A stretch of DNA of 28,094 nucleotides from IMG/VR virus record IMGVR_UViG_3300028581_000193, positions 1 to 28,094 of that record, one strand, 5' to 3'. The stretch is from a virus. Below, piece by piece: positions 1-5,981 of the stretch. Made by a program: the position numbers and the translations under genes. The notes under the pieces are model-generated. The model was not told the origin of the DNA and did no database searches. It was given only the letters and a program-made list of their open reading frames with translations. Every line of letters begins with the position of its first letter. The first letter of the stretch is position 1.

Positions 1-111
1 GTCTTCACATCCTTGTGGACGCTTGCTTTCCCTAGCTACGATAGCCTTGAGGTCTTTGAGAATAACTGCGAGGGCAGTGTATTCATTGATGCGTCTTGTA
101 GTGGTAGTCAT
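1..111 (-). CDS. Partial hypothetical protein (N-terminal 37 residues)
   Basis: The gene starts at the ATG ending at 111 on the - strand and runs off the left edge with no stop in 37 codons. The visible part starts MTTTTRRINEY and continues as a charged, probably helical segment rich in Ala, Lys and Arg. I do not recognise a family. It is the last visible gene of the leftward cluster. One copy of the 35-bp repeat sits 32 nt upstream of its start. No clear Shine-Dalgarno site is seen. The coding call rests on an open frame, a good ATG and the same arrangement as the neighbouring gene. Confidence 0.6.
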   Translation of the reverse strand, partial: MTTTTRRINEYTALAVILKDLKAIVARESKRPQGCED

Positions 112-143
112 GTTAGGTGGAGGTTAAAGATTGATTAGATATC

Positions 144-178
144 TGGGACTTACCCCATGGTGATGGGTGCCCAGGTTT
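144..178 (-). repeat. 35-bp direct repeat, copy A
   Basis: This segment is identical over 35 bases to 405-439. Read on the - strand it can fold: an outer TGGG/CCCA stem and an inner ACCCAT/ATGGGGT stem (one bulged G) around a CACC loop. It lies 32 nt upstream of the start at 111. The position suggests a leader-RNA or promoter element shared by two genes. Confidence 0.85.
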
Positions 179-225
179 GGTTAAACGTAAGTAGTAATGT
201 GGCCGTAGCTTGATGATGTGTCTTG

Positions 226-375
226 TTAGTCAAGACAAATGTATGTGTGATCAATAAGGTCTTCACCTTCTTCTTGTTTTAGACATTCTAAGATTGCCTC
301 AGGAATAAATTTGCGAGGATGGCTATTTTCATCAATTTCAACTTCAAGTCTAATAATCCAGGTTTTAGTAGTCAT
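226..375 (-). CDS. Small acidic hypothetical protein (49 aa)
   Basis: The ORF starts at the ATG ending at 375 and stops at TAA (226-228), giving 49 residues. It begins MTTKTWIIRLEVEIDENSHP and continues with an acidic stretch (KQEEGEDL) and a short hydrophobic end (YICLD). The pattern of a beta strand, then a helix, then an acidic tail recalls small conserved cyanophage proteins, but no function is known to me. A 35-bp repeat copy lies 29 nt upstream of its start, matching the gene at 111. No Shine-Dalgarno site is evident. The gene fills the space between the two repeat copies. Confidence 0.65.
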   Translation of the reverse strand: MTTKTWIIRLEVEIDENSHPRKFIPEAILECLKQEEGEDLIDHTYICLD

Positions 376-404
376 TGCGTTTCTGATAAGGTGAAGGTTA
401 ATAA

Positions 405-439
405 TGGGACTTACCCCATGGTGATGGGTGCCCAGGTTT
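405..439 (-). repeat. 35-bp direct repeat, copy B
   Basis: Perfect second copy of the 144-178 sequence. It fills most of the gap between the stop of the gene at 442-804 and the start at 375. It has the same foldable core and lies 29 nt ahead of the downstream start. Confidence 0.85.
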
Positions 440-441
440 AG

Positions 442-804
442 TTATACCAGGCTAAGTATTCTTAACCAGCTATCAGGATGATCAGGTTCTACTTCGTCAC
501 CTGCTGGGGTATAGCAGGTGTCGTCGAACGTGTATTCTTCGATGTCTTCAAGGGTTGGCACGTCGTACCACCCTTGGAGCTCGTCTTTCTCTTCAGAGGT
601 GTAGTTACCTCCTGCTGGAATCCAATAGCAGCGGAGGGTACCGTGCTTATCTTTACGGACGTTCCCTGTGCAGGGGATTGCTCCTTTGGGAGGAGGGGTT
701 GGGAAGTCAATATCGGCTGGGTACTGTGAGGTACCTTCGTCACCATCAAGGGCGACGTAACCGATTGCTGTTGCGATTTGCTGTTGCTCTGGAAGTAATG
801 CCAT
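442..804 (-). CDS. Acidic hypothetical protein (120 aa)
   Basis: A 120-residue acidic protein starting MALLPEQQQIATAIGYVALD. It has a proline-rich part (residues about 30-45), two cysteines near 45-60 and a strongly acidic second half (EEKDELQGWYDVPTLEDIEE). There is no signal peptide or membrane helix. The acidic, aromatic composition would fit a small soluble inhibitor or DNA-mimic type protein, but that is only a guess. It is the longest gene of the leftward cluster and is followed directly by repeat copy B. No Shine-Dalgarno site is visible before the ATG. Amino-acid composition is balanced in this frame, unlike the Ser/Thr/Pro-rich opposing frame (489-896), so I take this as the real gene. 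Confidence 0.65.
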   Translation of the reverse strand: MALLPEQQQIATAIGYVALDGDEGTSQYPADIDFPTPPPKGAIPCTGNVRKDKHGTLRCYWIPAGGNYTSEEKDELQGWYDVPTLEDIEEYTFDDTCYTPAGDEVEPDHPDSWLRILSLV

Positions 805-896
805 GTTTCTAGAATGAGTTGGAATAATACTGTGAATAGGATTGAGATGATGGTAATGCTGATGACTATTACGTCATCTTCTCTTGAGTTGTTCAT
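489..896 (-). CDS. Possible small membrane protein overlapping the next gene
   Basis: The frame opens at the ATG ending at 896, overlapping the end of the upstream gene by 23 nt. The first 30 residues contain a convincing hydrophobic helix (VIVISITIISILFTVLFQLI). After position 804 the reading becomes Ser/Thr/Pro/Lys-rich, which is what an out-of-frame reading of the gene at 442-804 would look like. The N-terminal part may be a real membrane peptide with a fortuitous extension, or the whole frame may be spurious. Listed because the 92-nt gap is otherwise unexplained. Confidence 0.3.
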   Translation of the reverse strand: MNNSREDDVIVISITIISILFTVLFQLILETWHYFQSNSKSQQQSVTSPLMVTKVPHSTQPILTSQPLLPKEQSPAQGTSVKISTVPSAAIGFQQEVTTPLKRKTSSKGGTTCQPLKTSKNTRSTTPAIPQQVTK

Positions 897-1122
897 GTTG
901 TGTTGGAGTCAAGGGTGTGGTTATATCAGAGCCTAACCCTGCTGTTATGACAATAGCCATCACAGCAGCGGCTCCGATAAATGTAATGATATTTAATATG
1001 GTTAGTTTTAACTGTCTGGTATCTTTACTGCGACGATACGTGTCTAGTTCCACGTACCTGCCGCAGATCTTGTGATTGTTCTTCATGGTAATAATGCGAT
1101 GGGATTTCTGATGTGGACTCAT
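874..1122 (-). CDS. Small single-pass membrane protein (82 or 70 aa)
   Basis: The protein has a basic N-terminal half (CGRYVELDTYRRSKDTRQLK), then one membrane helix (TILNIITFIGAAAVMAIVIT), then a short polar tail ending LKRR. The basic side before the helix predicts that the N-terminus stays in the cytoplasm. Either the ATG ending at 1122 or the one ending at 1086 (MKNNHKICGRY) could be the start, and neither has a Shine-Dalgarno site. It belongs to a leftward series of small genes, several with a single membrane helix, a type often seen in phage early regions. Function is unknown. Confidence 0.5.
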   Translation of the reverse strand: MSPHQKSHRIITMKNNHKICGRYVELDTYRRSKDTRQLKLTILNIITFIGAAAVMAIVITAGLGSDITTPLTPTQHEQLKRR

Positions 1123-1143
1123 CAGGGCAGTAATTAACTGCCG

Positions 1144-1180
1144 ACCAGGTTACAGCATCGTTATAATGTTATAACCTGGT
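1144..1180. repeat. Intergenic nested palindrome
   Basis: ACCAGGTTA at 1144-1152 is the reverse complement of TAACCTGGT at 1172-1180. Between them lies a second AT-rich inverted repeat, GTTATAA/TTATAAC. The element sits in the 67-nt space between two - strand genes. It has no T-tract on either strand, so an operator or RNA-processing hairpin fits better than an intrinsic terminator. Confidence 0.6.
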
Positions 1181-1189
1181 TTCGTCCTG

Positions 1190-1390
1190 TTAATTCTTAT
1201 TTGTTAGCCATAATAAAGAATTTAAATAACAGTCGGCCGATAGAACAGCTAACTGTGGTAGGGTTACTTCATTCCATTCGTATACCAATTTGTGAAGATA
1301 CTCATTAGCTTCGTCTTCTGATTCAAAAAGCTCAGGGTCGCCGTTAACAACGACAACCCACGCTTTAATAAAGTCAACAACTTTAGACAT
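1190..1390 (-). CDS. Small acidic hypothetical protein (66 aa)
   Basis: A 66-residue ORF starting MSKVVDFIKAWVVVVNGDPE. It has an acidic helix (LFESEDEANEYLHKLVYEW) and a hydrophobic C-terminal part. The segment VVVNGDPELFESEDEANEYL looks like a compact alpha/beta fold, but I cannot name a family. It lies between palindromic intergenic elements (1144-1180 and 1414-1434) in the leftward cluster. No Shine-Dalgarno site is seen. Coding is supported by balanced composition and by the tight packing of the cluster. Confidence 0.55.
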   Translation of the reverse strand: MSKVVDFIKAWVVVVNGDPELFESEDEANEYLHKLVYEWNEVTLPQLAVLSADCYLNSLLWLTNKN

Positions 1391-1413
1391 GGTAATTAGT
1401 GCAGTGGTGTAGT

Positions 1414-1434
1414 CTGCGTTGTAAGGATGCGCAG
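1414..1434. repeat. Short intergenic hairpin
   Basis: CTGCG (1414-1418) and CGCAG (1430-1434) form a 5-bp stem around an 11-nt loop. It lies in the 58-nt space between two - strand genes. It is a weak element with no T-tract. Confidence 0.35.
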
Positions 1435-1448
1435 CCCCCTATTAATAA

Positions 1449-1652
1449 CTAGTTAAGGTAGCGTTTGTCTACGCAGTACCATGCATCACCTTGGAACAGG
1501 CGAAGGTGGACAAGTTGGCGATTAGGTGTACGCCAACAGTTCTCTAGGGTGTGTGCATTGAGCACCTTCTGGCCAGCTACTGAAAGCAGCATGCCAAGGC
1601 CGGTGCCCATGACAACGGCAAGTACGGGAGTTAGCAATGAGTCAGATTTCAT
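1449..1652 (-). CDS. Small membrane-anchored Cys-containing protein (67 aa)
   Basis: The protein opens with a hydrophobic segment (LLTPVLAVVMGTGLGMLLSV), either a membrane anchor or an uncleaved signal. A polar domain follows with Cys at about 39 and 59 and a DAWYCVDKRY end. Its start is coupled to the stop of the upstream gene by the junction TAA-TC-ATG. The next gene upstream has the same plan (N-terminal helix, a Cys-containing domain with His and Trp, similar length), so the two may be diverged duplicates or two parts of one envelope-associated system. No family is recognised. Confidence 0.55.
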   Translation of the reverse strand: MKSDSLLTPVLAVVMGTGLGMLLSVAGQKVLNAHTLENCWRTPNRQLVHLRLFQGDAWYCVDKRYLN

Positions 1653-1654
1653 GA

Positions 1655-1855
1655 TTAAGGTTGGATGAAGGAAGTTACGTAGCCGTTAGCTGTACACCAG
1701 TCCATGTGGACTTTATGTGCAGCAGTAGGCCAGTCGTGGTTAATGCATTGTTGTGCAGTTGCTTTATCAAGCATACGCACTGCTATTGGCGAACCAATAG
1801 CTATTACAATCACATAACCACATATGAATGCAGCTACGTTATTAACTGAAAACAT
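1655..1855 (-). CDS. Small membrane-anchored Cys/His/Trp protein (66 aa)
   Basis: The N-terminal helix (VAAFICGYVIVIAIGSPIAV) is followed by a domain with the spaced residues C-x4-W-x4-H-x2-H-x2-WC (Cys37, Trp42, His47, His50, Trp53, Cys54). The two Cys could form a disulfide, or with the His residues bind a metal. The pattern recalls small cyanophage proteins, but I have no named family. The stop overlaps no other gene and lies 2 nt before the next start, which implies coupled translation. Upstream, 12 nt from the ATG, lies copy 1 of the pseudoknot-like element (1868-1908). Confidence 0.55.
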   Translation of the reverse strand: MFSVNNVAAFICGYVIVIAIGSPIAVRMLDKATAQQCINHDWPTAAHKVHMDWCTANGYVTSFIQP

Positions 1856-1867
1856 AATCGAGTTGAT

Positions 1868-1908
1868 GTTGTGCAGGTGCCCATCTCCTGCGGACTAGGC
1901 AATACTGA
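1868..1908 (-). promoter_or_regulatory. Pseudoknot-like leader element, copy 1
   Basis: On the - strand this reads a TTGCCT strand, then a GCAGG/CCTGC stem closing the loop AGATGGGCA. The loop end GGGCA can pair back with TGCCT to form an H-type pseudoknot. It starts 12 nt upstream of the ATG at 1855. Copy 2 (2195-2232) keeps the loop and the pairing while the stem sequence differs. Confidence 0.55.
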
Positions 1909-1948
1909 GTGGGAGGTTCGACCTCCCGGCATCACGCCTGGTACTCAG
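1905..1948 (-). promoter_or_regulatory. Possible three-way RNA junction
   Basis: On the - strand, CTGAGT (1948-1943) pairs with ACTCAG (1910-1905). Inside are a small GGC/GCC hairpin and a perfect 7-bp hairpin GGGAGGT-CGA-ACCTCCC (1927-1911). It begins at the stop codon of the gene 1945-2181 and leads directly into the pseudoknot-like element. No T-tract follows, so it is not a standard terminator. Confidence 0.5.
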
Positions 1949-2181
1949 AGAACGTTATGAAACCTTAGAAAAGTATCAAATCTGTCTACTGATCGCCATC
2001 CTTTTGATCCCTCCATCTCGTCGATGAAAGTGATATAACGAGCCCTAGTAGATCCTGGTGCCCAGGCAATTACTGTTGCATAATCAATCCCGTCACTTTG
2101 GTCGTAGCAAACATAGACTTCCCAGCCCATGTTCATAGCTTTATCTACAGCTTGTTTGGCTAGCTGTTGGGTCTTGTTCAC
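1945..2181 (-). CDS. Hypothetical protein (78 aa), GTG start
   Basis: I choose the GTG ending at 2181 rather than an in-frame upstream ATG at 2262 for two reasons. An AGGAG site lies 7 nt before the GTG. The longer reading would also run through the structured element that precedes the neighbouring gene at the same distance. The 78-residue product starts (M)NKTQQLAKQAVDKAMNMGW. It has an amphipathic helix, then beta strands (WEVYVCYDQSDGIDYATVIA) and a charged C-terminal part. Family and function are unknown. The compact alpha-beta look would fit a small regulatory protein. Confidence 0.6.
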   Translation of the reverse strand: MNKTQQLAKQAVDKAMNMGWEVYVCYDQSDGIDYATVIAWAPGSTRARYITFIDEMEGSKGWRSVDRFDTFLRFHNVL

Positions 2182-2194
2182 CGGATTACTCCTG

Positions 2195-2252
2195 GTTGTG
2201 CGGTGCCTATCTCCGCTGGAGGCAATGACTGAAGCCAGGAGTTGCACCTGGC
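2195..2252 (-). promoter_or_regulatory. Hairpin plus pseudoknot-like leader element, copy 2
   Basis: On the - strand a 6-bp hairpin (GCCAGG/CCTGGC, 2252-2234) is followed by TTGCCT, then a GCGG/CCGC stem with loop AGATAGGCA. AGGCA can pair with TGCCT. The element ends 13 nt before the GTG start at 2181, just upstream of its AGGAG site. The stem differs from copy 1 by one matched pair, lost on both sides. Confidence 0.55.
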
Positions 2253-2277
2253 CCTCTAACAAGTGGAGTACTACAGT

Positions 2278-2508
2278 TCAGTTGTTCTCCAGCATCTCAT
2301 CCACGTAGGACTTGATGACCCGGAGATGTTCGGCAGTAAGTGTCTGGCTACGGCCATACTCAAGCAGGTCAAGGACCTGGAGCATGACGTTATCGCCACA
2401 CTTCCGTCGAGACGCGTCAAACATTTCCTGCATTGCAGCCGATGACATATCAGTAATGTCAGTCAGCTCCAACTCAGTAACGTTGGCGCTAGCGGTGGTG
2501 TTGATCAC
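2278..2508 (-). CDS. Hypothetical protein (76 aa), GTG start
   Basis: The frame is open from a GTG at 2577. The GTG ending at 2508 is preceded by TGGAG with 6 nt spacing, while the upstream GTG has no ribosome-binding site, so I prefer 2508. The product starts (M)INTTASANVTELELTDITDM and is mostly helical, with a basic patch (FDASRRKCGDN) and a leucine-rich C-terminal helix pair ending DEMLENN. No motif is diagnostic. It is the first gene of the leftward cluster, next to the gene-free control region, so an early regulatory role is possible but unproven. Confidence 0.55.
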   Translation of the reverse strand: MINTTASANVTELELTDITDMSSAAMQEMFDASRRKCGDNVMLQVLDLLEYGRSQTLTAEHLRVIKSYVDEMLENN

Positions 2509-2737
2509 GGTGTTCTCCAGTAGCTTGGACTTATACCACTGAAGTGTGGATGCCAAGGACACCTGGTGATCTACCACCTGAGTTGTCTGCTGCGTTTAAC
2601 GTCCAGCTTGACGGCCCAACATTCGTTTGAGAACGAAAGCAGGCGATTCTAGCACGACCTAATCTACAAACGTTAAGAAAACGTTAAGATCATCGGTTAT
2701 ACTAGAGATTCCGCTCCTTACGTTCACTTATACTTAA

Positions 2738-2913
2738 TAACGTAGTCAAGTAAACTATCTTCCTAACGTAGTCAGGCCTCAATAAACCTCCTAACGTAGT
2801 CAGGTCTTTATATACTCACTAACGTAGTCAGGTCTTTATATACTCACTAACGTAGTCAGATGTATTCTCCTCTTAACGTAGTTAACCATCTCTTACACTC
2901 ACTAACGTAGTCA
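2738..2913. repeat. Seven-copy iteron-like array (TAACGTAGTCA)
   Basis: The 11-mer TAACGTAGTCA starts at 2738, 2764, 2792, 2820, 2848 and 2903. A variant, TAACGTAGTTA, starts at 2874. Spacing is 26, 28, 28, 28, 26 and 29 bp. Units 3 and 4 are identical over all 28 bp, and unit 2 shares the longer core TAACGTAGTCAGG. Regularly spaced direct repeats in an AT-rich gene-free region suggest binding sites for a replication initiator, a repressor or a packaging protein. Confidence 0.9.
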
Positions 2914-3114
2914 AGTAACACTCTCACCGCACCAACACGCTCACCTCATGGGGCACCACACACAACATATACACAGGCATACCACGTATTCTTTTTTTTT
3001 CTCCCCACATTTCACTTCGCGTGGGTGGGTGGAGAACAGTAACGAAATTTTTACCCTAATTAGACCCTTTTATAGTGTTTTTAGTATGTAAAATCCCTAC
3101 TTAGCCCAAAAATA

Positions 3115-3146
3115 CACACAAAAAATCCGGGTTTTTAAGCCCGGTG
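3115..3146 (-). terminator. Intrinsic terminator for the - strand gene at 3166
   Basis: On the - strand a CCGGG/CCCGG stem (3144-3140 with 3131-3127) is followed at once by ATTTTTTG. It lies about 20 nt after the stop codon of the gene 3166-3393. The stem plus T-run is a good rho-independent terminator in that direction only. Confidence 0.8.
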
Positions 3147-3165
3147 ATTCAACTTTTACTTAAAT

Positions 3166-3393
3166 CTAGTCAACAATAGGATCTGTTGCCTGTTGTCTCT
3201 TGTATTCTAATGCAAGAGTCTTAGATTTTCTAAATTGATCTTCCTCTGGTATTGTATAAGCAAGTCCTTTTTTAGCTTCTGTTACAAAATCACGTATTTC
3301 AAATGCATCTGCACCAGTACTAGCAAGGTTTAAAGCCTTTTTCTTAATACTTTGCAATCCTTTGATTCTTGCTAGCCTGGCTTCTTGGTTCAT
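3166..3393 (-). CDS. Small charged helical protein (75 aa)
   Basis: A 75-residue basic/acidic protein starting MNQEARLARIKGLQSIKKKA and ending ATDPIVD. It is mostly helical with many Lys, Arg and Glu, and has no cysteine, membrane helix or known motif. It is transcribed away from the late genes, alone, with its own terminator (3115-3146), and shares a 90-nt divergent intergenic region with the gene at 3484. That setting resembles a lone regulatory gene, but no helix-turn-helix is clear to me. The start ATG has no Shine-Dalgarno site; the upstream sequence is very AT-rich. Confidence 0.65.
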   Translation of the reverse strand: MNQEARLARIKGLQSIKKKALNLASTGADAFEIRDFVTEAKKGLAYTIPEEDQFRKSKTLALEYKRQQATDPIVD

Positions 3394-3483
3394 TTATGTT
3401 TAAACTTGTTTTATTATTTTACTATAACCTAGATTATCAACATTAGAATATTTACAGAACAAAAATAAAGCTAATAAACCTAA

Positions 3484-5109
3484 ATGGCCCTTTCTCCGAC
3501 TGATTTCTACGCCTATAGTCGTGCAACTGGTGTACCTGTACCAGAAGATCCAGAAGAAAGGGCGCAGATGGTACCTGAGGTACTTGAATTTAGGCGTAAT
3601 CAACTTAAAATACCTGAACAAGGTCCTGATTATGGCAATATTGCTGGTGTTGTTGCAACAGGATTAGGTCTTGCCGCTGGTGGGCTAGGTTTATCTCGTT
3701 TATTTAGAAAATCTGCTCCTCGAGCTACAGCTCAAAGTAATATAGATCTTGCAACAAGAACAGCTCAACCAGTCACGACAGTAGGAAAAGCAGATCTTCC
3801 TGTAGTACAACCGTCCAAAGTTGTAGTAGAACCAAAATCATTTACTAAAAATTATTTAGATGAATTACGAGAAGAAGCAGATGCAAAAATTGGAGCATTA
3901 ACTGAAGTAGAAAGTGCTATTGAACCTAAACCATTTAATTTAACGTATATTGAAACAACTGGAGCAAAAGCACCAGATCTTACCTCAATACAACAATCTC
4001 AATTGCCTGTGATTTCTGCACAGCAACAAGCTGCTATTGAATCAGGAGAAGATCAAATAACAGGTAGAATAAAACATCGTTTACAACAAGATGAAGATTT
4101 AGATACTAGTCAAATAGACGTACTGGAGGGGATGGCAGAGGAGCAATATCGTATCAGCATGGAACAAGAAGAGCCAACATTACGTCGTAGTGTGTCTTCT
4201 CAAGAATTTGTAGATTTAGCAAAACAAGAAATGATCAATAGAAGGCAAGCAGTTGAAGCCAGTGGTTTACGTCCAGGGACAGAAAGATTTGAACGTGCCC
4301 TTGCACAATCTTTTGCAACCAAATCAATACCAGGAGCAGAACCAGGAACTGTTAATTTTAGAAACTTGCAAGATTTAAATAAAATTGATATTTCATTACC
4401 GTCTGCTATACGCAGAGCAGTTGATGTTGTTGAAGAAATAGGTCCAGAAGAAGCTCTTGCACCAAAGACATTACGATCAGTATTGAATGTTGGTCCATTA
4501 GCAGAAATTACTACAACAGCAATGGGAGGCGCAATACGTGGCGCATCTCCGCTTTATCATGAAGCATTACCTAAACAAGAAAGGCGACAACTTTTTGGAA
4601 CACCCGATGTTTTAGTTCCCGGAGCTCCTGATGAATTAGCTGCTGATATACCAGGTAGACAACGTGTATCTAGTGCATTATCTGCTGATGTTCCTGCAGA
4701 GCAACTTTCCAAACAAGAAATCCAATATTCTTTTTTAAACCAAACTCCTATTGAAACAACTAAAGGAGGAAGCGCTGGTATAGGATTGTATGGAATAGAG
4801 CCTAGATATGTCCCTGGTGCAGTAAGTAAAGCTACAGGAGAGTATTCTGAAAAAGCAAGTCAAAAACCTAGTAATGTACCTGGTTGGCTTTTAAGACGAG
4901 AGCAAACGCCTTTTTCGGATGTTTCAAATGAGGGTCTTCAGCGAGCACTAGAAAAGTCAAGTTCATCAGGATCTCGTGCTATTACTAGAGAAATAGATCG
5001 ACGTGAAAAAGCAAATAAAAGTTTAATAGCAAGTGAGGCATTACGTAGAGCTAAGATTGAAGGACGGGATCCACAAATGATTCTTAAGCAATTAGGTATA
5101 GGTATTTAA
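3484..5109 (+). CDS. Large unknown virion-type protein (541 aa)
   Basis: First gene of the rightward block. Residues 50-73 form a Gly/Ala/Leu-rich hydrophobic segment (NIAGVVATGLGLAAGGLGLS) that could insert in a membrane. The rest is long, polar and Gln/Glu-rich, with probable helices (QQDEDLDTSQIDVLEGMAEE) and a basic C-terminus. I do not recognise a family. Size, position at the head of a structural block and the glycine-rich segment suggest an internal or ejected virion protein. The start ATG has no Shine-Dalgarno site and lies 90 nt from the divergent gene at 3393. Codons favour A-ending forms (AGA, GGA, GCA), unlike the capsid gene. Confidence 0.75.
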   Translation: MALSPTDFYAYSRATGVPVPEDPEERAQMVPEVLEFRRNQLKIPEQGPDYGNIAGVVATGLGLAAGGLGLSRLFRKSAPRATAQSNIDLATRTAQPVTTVGKADLPVVQPSKVVVEPKSFTKNYLDELREEADAKIGALTEVESAIEPKPFNLTYIETTGAKAPDLTSIQQSQLPVISAQQQAAIESGEDQITGRIKHRLQQDEDLDTSQIDVLEGMAEEQYRISMEQEEPTLRRSVSSQEFVDLAKQEMINRRQAVEASGLRPGTERFERALAQSFATKSIPGAEPGTVNFRNLQDLNKIDISLPSAIRRAVDVVEEIGPEEALAPKTLRSVLNVGPLAEITTTAMGGAIRGASPLYHEALPKQERRQLFGTPDVLVPGAPDELAADIPGRQRVSSALSADVPAEQLSKQEIQYSFLNQTPIETTKGGSAGIGLYGIEPRYVPGAVSKATGEYSEKASQKPSNVPGWLLRREQTPFSDVSNEGLQRALEKSSSSGSRAITREIDRREKANKSLIASEALRRAKIEGRDPQMILKQLGIGI

Positions 5110-5111
5110 TT

Positions 5112-5336
5112 ATGACAAAAGAAAAAAAAGAAAAGTCCAAAAAATGGATTCAAAAAGCTGAGATCAAAGAAGGTACCTTTACAGCAAAAGCTAAACGAAA
5201 AGGCATTACTTCTTCTCAACTGCAAGAGAATGTTCTTGCTGAACCAGACAAGTATGATGAAAAGACTGTTAAGCAAGCCAACCTGCGTAAAACTTTGGTA
5301 AAGTTAAATAACCGTAAGAAGGAAAAGGCTAGCTGA
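5112..5336 (+). CDS. Small basic protein (74 aa)
   Basis: A very basic, soluble protein starting MTKEKKEKSKKWIQKAEIKE. It contains the segments FTAKAKRKGITSSQLQENV, PDKYDEKTVKQANLRKTLVK and a Lys-rich end. Short proteins with this sort of KWIQKA ... AKAKxxG ... TVKQANLxKTL layout are, as I recall, common in marine phages with unknown role. Nucleic-acid binding or an internal basic virion protein are reasonable guesses. It begins 2 nt after the previous stop. Its TGA overlaps the ATG of the next gene by one base (TGATG), so translation of the pair is probably coupled. Confidence 0.75.
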   Translation: MTKEKKEKSKKWIQKAEIKEGTFTAKAKRKGITSSQLQENVLAEPDKYDEKTVKQANLRKTLVKLNNRKKEKAS

Positions 5337-5977
5337 TGTCAAAGGATGCCCGCCTTGATCTAGGTCGTTATATCACCAACCCTTTTAACAGGGGTAATTA
5401 TGATCATAAGAAACTTTCTTTTGATGATTTGTTTCGTACAAAAGCAAGTAGCAACAGAGCGCCATGGACACCGTCTCGTTTTACAGAAGAAGATTTATTA
5501 AATCGTGTCAAAACAAAACAACTTACTTTAAACTCAGATCTTAACTTTATTTCTAATTCACCTTTCTTTGATAATAACAAAGAAGTCAATAGCAACTATG
5601 AATTATTTAAAGGATTGGGCAGGTTTAAACGTAGAGAAGATTATGATTTTCAAGAAGGTCGTGCGCTTACTAAACAACGTCCACAAGATCAACCAGATTA
5701 TCAACCTCTTTGGATAGATGCATATAAACTTAGTCCTACTTTAAATCCTGCTAAACGAGCTAAAAATCCAATGCCTACAATGTCTAATCCTGATCCAAGA
5801 GGTTTCTTGATGGATATAGCCGAACAACGAGCAGAAGATGAAGCAGAAGGAAAAATGAGTGTTGCTGAATTATTACCATCAAAACAAACAAGTCCACAAA
5901 TACGTAAAGAACAGCAAGAAGGAAGCAAAACTACACAAGAAGAAAATAAGCTTCCTATGGGACCTAATCAGAAATAG
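5336..5977 (+). CDS. Unknown polar protein (213 aa)
   Basis: A 213-residue hydrophilic protein starting MSKDARLDLGRYITNPFNRG. The first half is rich in Asn, Phe and Lys and the second half in Pro, Gln and Glu, ending in a low-complexity tail (SKTTQEENKLPMGPNQK). There are no membrane segments or recognised motifs. The start overlaps the stop of the upstream gene (TGATG). Its position within a run of unfamiliar genes suggests a virion component or a minor assembly protein. A TATAAAAT box lies directly after its stop, so a new transcript probably begins behind it. Confidence 0.7.
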   Translation: MSKDARLDLGRYITNPFNRGNYDHKKLSFDDLFRTKASSNRAPWTPSRFTEEDLLNRVKTKQLTLNSDLNFISNSPFFDNNKEVNSNYELFKGLGRFKRREDYDFQEGRALTKQRPQDQPDYQPLWIDAYKLSPTLNPAKRAKNPMPTMSNPDPRGFLMDIAEQRAEDEAEGKMSVAELLPSKQTSPQIRKEQQEGSKTTQEENKLPMGPNQK

Positions 5978-5981
5978 TTCG

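Larger units (their letters stand above)
2509..3165. other. Gene-free control region (possible origin)
   Basis: I see no convincing gene here. The stretch contains a TTCGTT/AACGAA hairpin (2622-2637), two adjacent AACGTTAAGA copies near 2670-2690 and the seven-copy iteron-like array. A G-poor, C/A/T-rich stretch (about 2860-2990) ends in nine T (2992-3000). Next come a CTCC-CCAC/GTGG-GGAG hairpin (3001-3034) and the terminator of the gene at 3166. It lies between the leftward cluster and the rightward late genes, a common place for a phage origin or early control region. Confidence 0.6.

Noticed and set aside
478-812. Open frames on the + strand opposite the gene at 442-804
   Set aside because: They are rich in Trp, Arg and Cys with unlikely composition, have no ribosome-binding site and oppose a gene cluster all in one direction.
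1945-2262. Longer 105-residue version of the gene ending at 1945
   Set aside because: The extra N-terminal part would be coded by the hairpin-pseudoknot element that also precedes the neighbouring gene. The GTG at 2181 has a good AGGAG site.
2738-2913. CRISPR array
   Set aside because: The repeat core is only 11 bp, the spaces between copies are not unique (units 3 and 4 are identical over the full 28 bp), and no cas gene is near.
2992-3034. Intrinsic terminator with nine T and a GC hairpin
   Set aside because: On the + strand the T-run precedes the hairpin, and on the - strand it reads as A. It does not have the stem-then-U order on either strand.
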